Positions 62,003 through 64,000 of a stretch of DNA of 64,000 bases are shown piece after piece. The stretch's first letter is position 1. Each line of letters opens with the position of its first letter. The notes beneath the pieces were generated by a model that was not told the DNA's origin, made no database searches, and saw nothing but the letters and a program-made list of their open reading frames with translations. The translations under genes and the position numbers were made by a program. Source of the DNA: Ensifer adhaerens (GTDB lineage Bacteria; Pseudomonadota; Alphaproteobacteria; Rhizobiales; Rhizobiaceae); contig NZ_LGAP01000002.1 of assembly GCF_001270265.1 (NCBI RefSeq), forward strand, positions 1 through 64,000. Direction: 5' to 3'.

Positions 62003-63229
62003 ATGAGCACTTCCGAAGTGACGCTGGCGGCTGCGAACGCCGCCGGCAACGCGACCGCAGAGATCGGCAGCGACCAGACCCAGACGAAAGCAGAAGGCTT
62101 TCTGCGCCCGGCAGCCGCGGAGCGACCGACGCCCTATATCGAAGTCAATGAGCCGCGCCTTGCCCGCAACTTAGAGGCCATGCAGCAGCGCGCCGATGCC
62201 GCCGGCGTCTCGATGTTTCCGCACGTAAAAACGCACAAGAGCCTCTATGTCGCACGCCAGCAGCTGGCACTCGGCGCGCGCGGCATCACCGCGTCCAAGC
62301 CCAGCGAGGCGCTGGTTTTCGCCGAAGCGGGAACCCCGTCGATCATCCTTGCCTATCCCATCGTCAAGGCGCAGTCGCTCGACCGTCTGCTGCCGGTGGT
62401 GAAGGAGCGCGGCACGCAACTGCGTACGATTGCGGCGAGCACGCCGGGTGTCGACGCGCTATCTGAGGCCGCCACCCGTCACGGCGTCGAAATCGGTGTA
62501 TTCCTCAAGGTCGATGTCGGCCTCGGTCGCGTCGGTCTCAAGCCGAACGATCCGGCGGCGCTCGAATTATGCGCTCTGATCGCGGCCGCCGAAGGCCTGC
62601 ATTTTGCTGGCCTGTTATCGCATGCCGGCCATTCCTATGCGGCCGCGAGCCTGCAAAGCCTGGCCAAGGTCGCTTTTGATGAAGCGGCAGATCTCGCCGG
62701 TCTCGCCGGCCGGCTTCAGGAGCGCGGCATTGCCGTCGACTGCCTTTCCATCGGTGCGACGCCGACCTGTTTGGGGGCGCCGCTGCCCTCTGAGGTCGAT
62801 TGCATCCGGCCCGGCAACTACGTCTTTCTCGACGGCACCGCCCTTCGGCTGGGCATCTGCACCGCCGATGATCTGGCGCTCTCGGTGGTCGCCCGCGTCG
62901 TTGCGTCCAATGACACGCATTTCATCATCGATGCCGGGTCCAAGTCGATGAGTTCCGATCGCGGCGCCCACGGCATGGGCGGCGCCGGCTTCGGCACCGT
63001 CGTCAGCGCCGAGGGCGATGGCGAAACGGGAATGTGGACGCTCGAGCGACTGTCCGAGGAGCATGGCTTCGTTCCCTTCTCGGGACGCCCCTTGCCGCTC
63101 GCCAGCCGGGTGCGGGTCTTCCCCAACCACTCCTGCGCCTCGATCGCCAACTTTGACCATTTCACGCTGCACCTCGCCAATGGCGAGGCGACGACGCTGC
63201 CCGTCGATGCCCGCTGCTGCCAGACCTGA
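62003..63229 (+). CDS. D-threonine aldolase / D-serine dehydratase-like PLP enzyme
   Basis: This 408-residue fold-type III PLP enzyme has an alanine-racemase-like N-terminal barrel with the PLP lysine in FPHVKTHKSLYVARQQL and a C-terminal beta domain whose metal ligands are in FPNHSCASIANF. The family cleaves beta-hydroxy-D-amino acids to glycine and an aldehyde, or dehydrates D-serine. It has about 40 extra N-terminal residues of low complexity. In this locus it should process D-residues set free by the peptidases. Confidence 0.85.
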   Translation: MSTSEVTLAAANAAGNATAEIGSDQTQTKAEGFLRPAAAERPTPYIEVNEPRLARNLEAMQQRADAAGVSMFPHVKTHKSLYVARQQLALGARGITASKPSEALVFAEAGTPSIILAYPIVKAQSLDRLLPVVKERGTQLRTIAASTPGVDALSEAATRHGVEIGVFLKVDVGLGRVGLKPNDPAALELCALIAAAEGLHFAGLLSHAGHSYAAASLQSLAKVAFDEAADLAGLAGRLQERGIAVDCLSIGATPTCLGAPLPSEVDCIRPGNYVFLDGTALRLGICTADDLALSVVARVVASNDTHFIIDAGSKSMSSDRGAHGMGGAGFGTVVSAEGDGETGMWTLERLSEEHGFVPFSGRPLPLASRVRVFPNHSCASIANFDHFTLHLANGEATTLPVDARCCQT

Positions 63230-63607
63230 TGGTGCAGGACGCGTGGTAGCGAACGCGCCGTATCCAACCGCCGACAGTTTCCCGCTGGTAGCGACGGCCA
63301 TCGCCTGGCTGGGAATTGCGCTTGTCGGCGATATTTAAGCACTGTAGAAAATTCAGACCGCCGACTGGCTGTCGCCCTTGATCGGCCGCGGCTGAGCGGG
63401 CTCGCTTATGCTGTCGCGACATCACCGACGGCGATCGAGCGCCGGTGATTGGCATCTCGTCGCGTGAATGGATGAAGCGGCCGAACGCGACAACTGCTTG
63501 CGGCGGCGCTTACCGCAAACACTCGCTCTCGTCACCCAATTGAGCAACGATTTGACTTATGTCACGAGCGATGAATAATGTCAGGCGTCGACAATTGAAG
63601 GATCCCC
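63230..63607. other. Intergenic region upstream of the SorC gene
   Basis: 378 bases without a recognisable gene. The only feature noticed is a promoter-like pair near its right end. Confidence 0.5.
63552..63579 (+). promoter_or_regulatory. Candidate sigma-70-type promoter of the SorC gene
   Basis: TTGACT (63552-63557) and AATAAT (63574-63579) are spaced 16 bases, 28 bases upstream of the ATG. Confidence 0.4.
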
Positions 63608-64000
63608 ATGCCTATCCGCAACACCGACCAGATCATGCACAAGGCCGCGTGGCTCTATTATAGCCATGGCCTGCGGCAGGACGAAGTCGCGCAGAAACTG
63701 GAGATATCCCGCGCCTCTGTTGCCACCTATCTCAGGCGGGCGCGCGAAACCGGGATCGTCAACATCACCACGTCCACGGAGCTTTTCACCGACGACGTGC
63801 TGGCGCGAGAACTCGAGGACGCGACCGGCGTCACTGCGGCCTGGATCGTACCGGAGGATCGCCAAGCCATGGACCCAACGGCTGAAATGCCGGTGCTGGC
63901 CGCATCCGCCTTCCTCGAGCTGATCAACAAGGGCGATCGCGTTGGTGTCGCCTGGGGACGCACGGTCTACCATATCGCCGATGTGATGCCCTTTGCCGAC
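63608..64000 (+). CDS. SorC/DeoR-family regulator (cut by window edge)
   Basis: The ATG follows AAGGATCCCC and the frame stays open to the window end (131 codons). The N-terminal helix-turn-helix (KAAWLYYSHGLRQDEVAQKLEISRASVATYLRRARETGIV) and the start of a sugar-binding domain (LARELEDATGV, GDRVGVAWGRTVYHIADVMP) mark a SorC regulator. It probably controls a sugar or polyol operon beyond the window. Confidence 0.85.
   Translation, partial: MPIRNTDQIMHKAAWLYYSHGLRQDEVAQKLEISRASVATYLRRARETGIVNITTSTELFTDDVLARELEDATGVTAAWIVPEDRQAMDPTAEMPVLAASAFLELINKGDRVGVAWGRTVYHIADVMPFAD

Noticed and set aside
1-64000. CRISPR arrays, tRNA, rRNA, prophage or integrase genes
   Set aside because: None seen: no regularly spaced direct repeats, no cloverleaf-like sequence noticed, and no integrase or phage structural gene.

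Overview
This is a high-GC alphaproteobacterial window, most likely from a member of the Rhizobiaceae (Sinorhizobium/Ensifer or Rhizobium type), possibly from a chromid or megaplasmid. The evidence is a hydroxyproline-catabolic cluster with the rhizobial hyp content, RIME-like intergenic repeats in two inverted copies, a dense set of ABC uptake operons each with its own regulator, and a rhizobial-type IS5-family transposase end at the left edge. No rRNA, tRNA, CRISPR array or prophage was seen.

Layout. 1-2400: end of an IS transposase, yceH (UPF0502), and a membrane-anchored alpha/beta-hydrolase-like protein. 2600-14300: a hydroxyproline/proline-stereoisomer locus (hypR, hypD, hypS, hypH, hypMNPQ, hypO, hypRE) ending in a fused aconitase-X enzyme (predicted cis-3-hydroxy-L-proline dehydratase). 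14300-16300: repeats, two uncharacterised reverse-strand ORFs and a solitary papain-fold (C1) peptidase. 16400-21850: a fully overlapping reverse-strand operon of M20 amidohydrolase plus polar amino-acid ABC transporter, divergent from a GntR regulator across a perfect 16-bp palindrome. 22200-32450: a complete taurine pathway (tauR; tauABC, tauXY, xsc, sulfate/sulfite exporter, pta). 32800-36700: a CidA/LrgA-LrgB pair, a 40-residue membrane microprotein, a DUF900 lipoprotein hydrolase and small unknown genes. 36900-43000: a long hemA (5-aminolevulinate synthase) in an apparent operon with an RND efflux pair, followed by a fragment of a nucleobase permease. 43300-50400: a redox-stress cluster (ohr, histidine kinase, response regulator, Tat-exported epoxide-hydrolase-like protein, DipZ, DUF899). 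51200-63230: a D-peptide/D-amino-acid locus (M55 D-aminopeptidase, alpha-oxoamine-synthase-like PLP enzyme, S12 D-aminopeptidase-like hydrolase, Dpp-type transporter, LysR regulator, D-threonine-aldolase-like enzyme). The right edge cuts a SorC-family regulator.

How the genes work together. Most of the window is scavenging metabolism: each catabolic block pairs an importer with its degradative enzymes and a dedicated regulator, turning plant- or cell-wall-derived amino acids (hydroxyproline, taurine, acylated amino acids, D-peptides) into central metabolites. Two observations stand out as possibly undescribed. One is a repeated dyad, TGTA-N6-TGTAGCGC-N13-TACA-N6-TACAAT, found once 80-115 bp upstream of each of three promoters in the redox-stress cluster, which encodes an OmpR-type two-component system. 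The other is the D-peptide locus, whose combination of two unrelated D-aminopeptidase families, a divergent alpha-oxoamine synthase and a D-threonine-aldolase fold suggests an uncharacterised catabolic pathway.

All coordinates, motifs and inverted repeats were read by eye. Family assignments rest on recognised motifs and gene context; no database search was run.
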